Shown: one piece after another, positions 6,601 to 6,687 of the stretch
Layout: the number at the start of each line of letters is the position of its first letter
How positions within the stretch are numbered: position 1 is the stretch's first letter
NCBI GenBank assembly: GCA_012514255.1
Contig: JAAZAP010000211.1
Location: forward strand, 1 to 6,687
Reading direction: 5' to 3'
From: Bacteroidales bacterium
GTDB taxonomy: Bacteria; Bacteroidota; Bacteroidia; Bacteroidales; VadinHA17
Length of the DNA: 6,687 bases
The notes under the pieces: generated by a model
Told to the model about the DNA's origin: nothing
Databases searched by the model: none
The model's input: only the letters and a program-made list of their open reading frames with translations
Position numbers and translations under genes: made by a program

Positions 6601-6687
6601 CATATTCCCTTGCCTCCTTCTTGACCTTGTATGAAGCCACCGTGAAGGAGAGCTGGTAAATGCAAACAAGGGTAAGGGCAATAGCCA
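3680..6687 (-). CDS. secDF: Protein translocase SecDF fusion (N-terminus outside window)
   Basis: A single-chain SecD-SecF, the proton-driven membrane partner of SecYEG that helps pull exported proteins into the periplasm. The frame runs to the right edge, where AIALTLVCIYQLSFT is the end of the first membrane helix, so the GTG at 6638-6640 is internal and only about ten residues should be missing. Numbering from that GTG (986 residues to TAA 3680-3682): the SecD mark GLDLKGG is at 54-60, GRILVELPGV at 183-192, and helices 2-6 lie at about 494-645. Asp559 in GMSVDANVLIFERI is the predicted proton-path residue. The join is at about 650-670. The SecF part has GIDFTGG (699-705), helices between about 675 and 956, and Asp878 in GYSLNDTVVIFDRI. 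The end is Lys-rich. Residues 231-293 are a Ser/Thr/Glu-rich insert usual in Bacteroidota. Length and order are normal. It ends in a strong terminator, apart from tatA. Confidence 0.96.
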   Translation of the reverse strand, partial: AIALTLVCIYQLSFTVASYKVKKEAREYAAGDLNKEVAYIDSVASLPKDQWGFLGNTYKDVQTKEINLGLDLKGGMNVVLEISVEDIVRALSNYSTDKTFNEAIAMAKQKRVGGSNDDFISLFVRSFEEIDPNARLAAVFGTVELKDRINFNSTNEDVQKVLETEANAAIDNAFNVLRNRIDRFGVVQPNISQLQPRGRILVELPGVKDPQRVRDLLQGTANLEFWETFENGEVIGYLMQANDYLRSIMPTETVAAVADSVADQLTPDGQETVAGQDTTTGEKSLLDMVSSDTSAIEEASTLEEFTRQNPLFGVLRPNVTPEGQPESGSIIGFAAGKDTARVNDYLAMNQIKSLFPRELKFYWSQNPFKWDPTNTLYELHAIKITTRDGRAPLTGDVVTAARPSTGVTGSDIKVDFSMNAEGAKIWQRMTRDNIGRCIAVVLDDYVRSNPRVSNEIAGGNTEITGDFTLEEAEDLANILKSGKMPAPARIIQDTVVGPSLGKEAINSGMKSFIIAFIIVLLYMIFYYSRSAGTVADIAMTVNLFFLMGVLVSLNAVLTLPGIAGIVLTIGMSVDANVLIFERIKEEMRGGKGIKQAIADGYKGASSAIIDSNLTTLVTGVILYYFGTGPIKGFASTLVIGIITSLFSAVLISRLIYEWLLKRNAHLKFSASYTENFLQNMKIDFIGIRKYGYMISIALTILAIVTLSTKGLSRGIDFTGGRTYVVRFEQPVNTVEIANILSDELGSDPLVVTFGSENQVKISTKYKVDDPTATAEVNGLIYNGLKELVPGVDQDTFVNEYIVSSETVGPTIAKDQAKKAIWAILLALTGMFLYIFIRFRRWQYGLGSVVALAHDVIIVLGLYSLLQGVMPFSMDIDQAFIAAILTVVGYSLNDTVVIFDRIREYLPIYRKRPTKEVYNMALNSTLARTLNTGMATIFVLIVIFIFGGEVIRGFIFALLFGIVFGTYSSLFVSTPVLYETTKRKGEETDAHPAEKEKKKIAG

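Noticed and set aside
6638..6687. GTG at 6638-6640 as the true start of SecDF
   Set aside because: The frame stays open to the window edge and the bases beyond encode a hydrophobic SecD first helix ending in YQLSFT, so the gene continues past the edge.
3680..6687. SecDF fusion as a novel gene fusion
   Set aside because: Single-chain SecDF of about 1000 residues is the normal form in Bacteroidota and several other groups.

Overview
The window reads as chromosomal core-genome DNA from a Bacteroidota bacterium, most likely in or near the Bacteroidales; this placement is inferred from gene content and protein style. The signs are a single-chain SecD-SecF fusion with a Ser/Thr/Glu-rich insert in its periplasmic part, a DUF2400/TIGR02757 protein, a short TatA, a LolD-like ATPase with the [16 protein letters not shown] stretch, and TAnnTTTG promoter-like -7 elements. 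No mobile element, CRISPR array, tRNA or rRNA was seen.

Layout, left to right. Positions 1-675 (+) hold the C-terminal 224 residues of a saccharopine dehydrogenase-family protein whose start lies outside the window. A 155-base convergent gap follows. The rest is on the minus strand and reads from right to left. secDF (3680 to the right edge, lacking only its extreme N-terminus) ends in a strong intrinsic terminator with a 13-bp perfect stem. Next come tatA (3170-3499, with its own promoter-like element), lolD (2520-3173, overlapping tatA by an ATGA), a block of tandem repeats (2401-2520), the DUF2400 gene (1612-2376 or 2403) and trmN6 (831-1544).

The genes from secDF to lolD all concern protein traffic across or out of the inner membrane: Sec-dependent export driven by proton flow, twin-arginine translocation, and release of lipoproteins for the outer membrane. 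The two distal genes concern nucleic acids: trmN6 is a tRNA adenine methyltransferase, and the DUF2400 protein shows a Lys...Pro-x-Asp-Val-His arrangement like that of HhH-GPD DNA glycosylases (inference).

The most unusual signal is the lolD-DUF2400 junction. Three degenerate 38-41 bp tandem repeats each end in ATGA, so they form an unbroken relay of three 13-14 codon ORFs. Each stop overlaps the next start, running from the lolD stop codon into the DUF2400 frame. The one length difference between full copies is exactly 3 bp, which keeps every stop-start overlap. No complete new system (defence, mobile or biosynthetic) is visible; the rest is ordinary housekeeping sequence.
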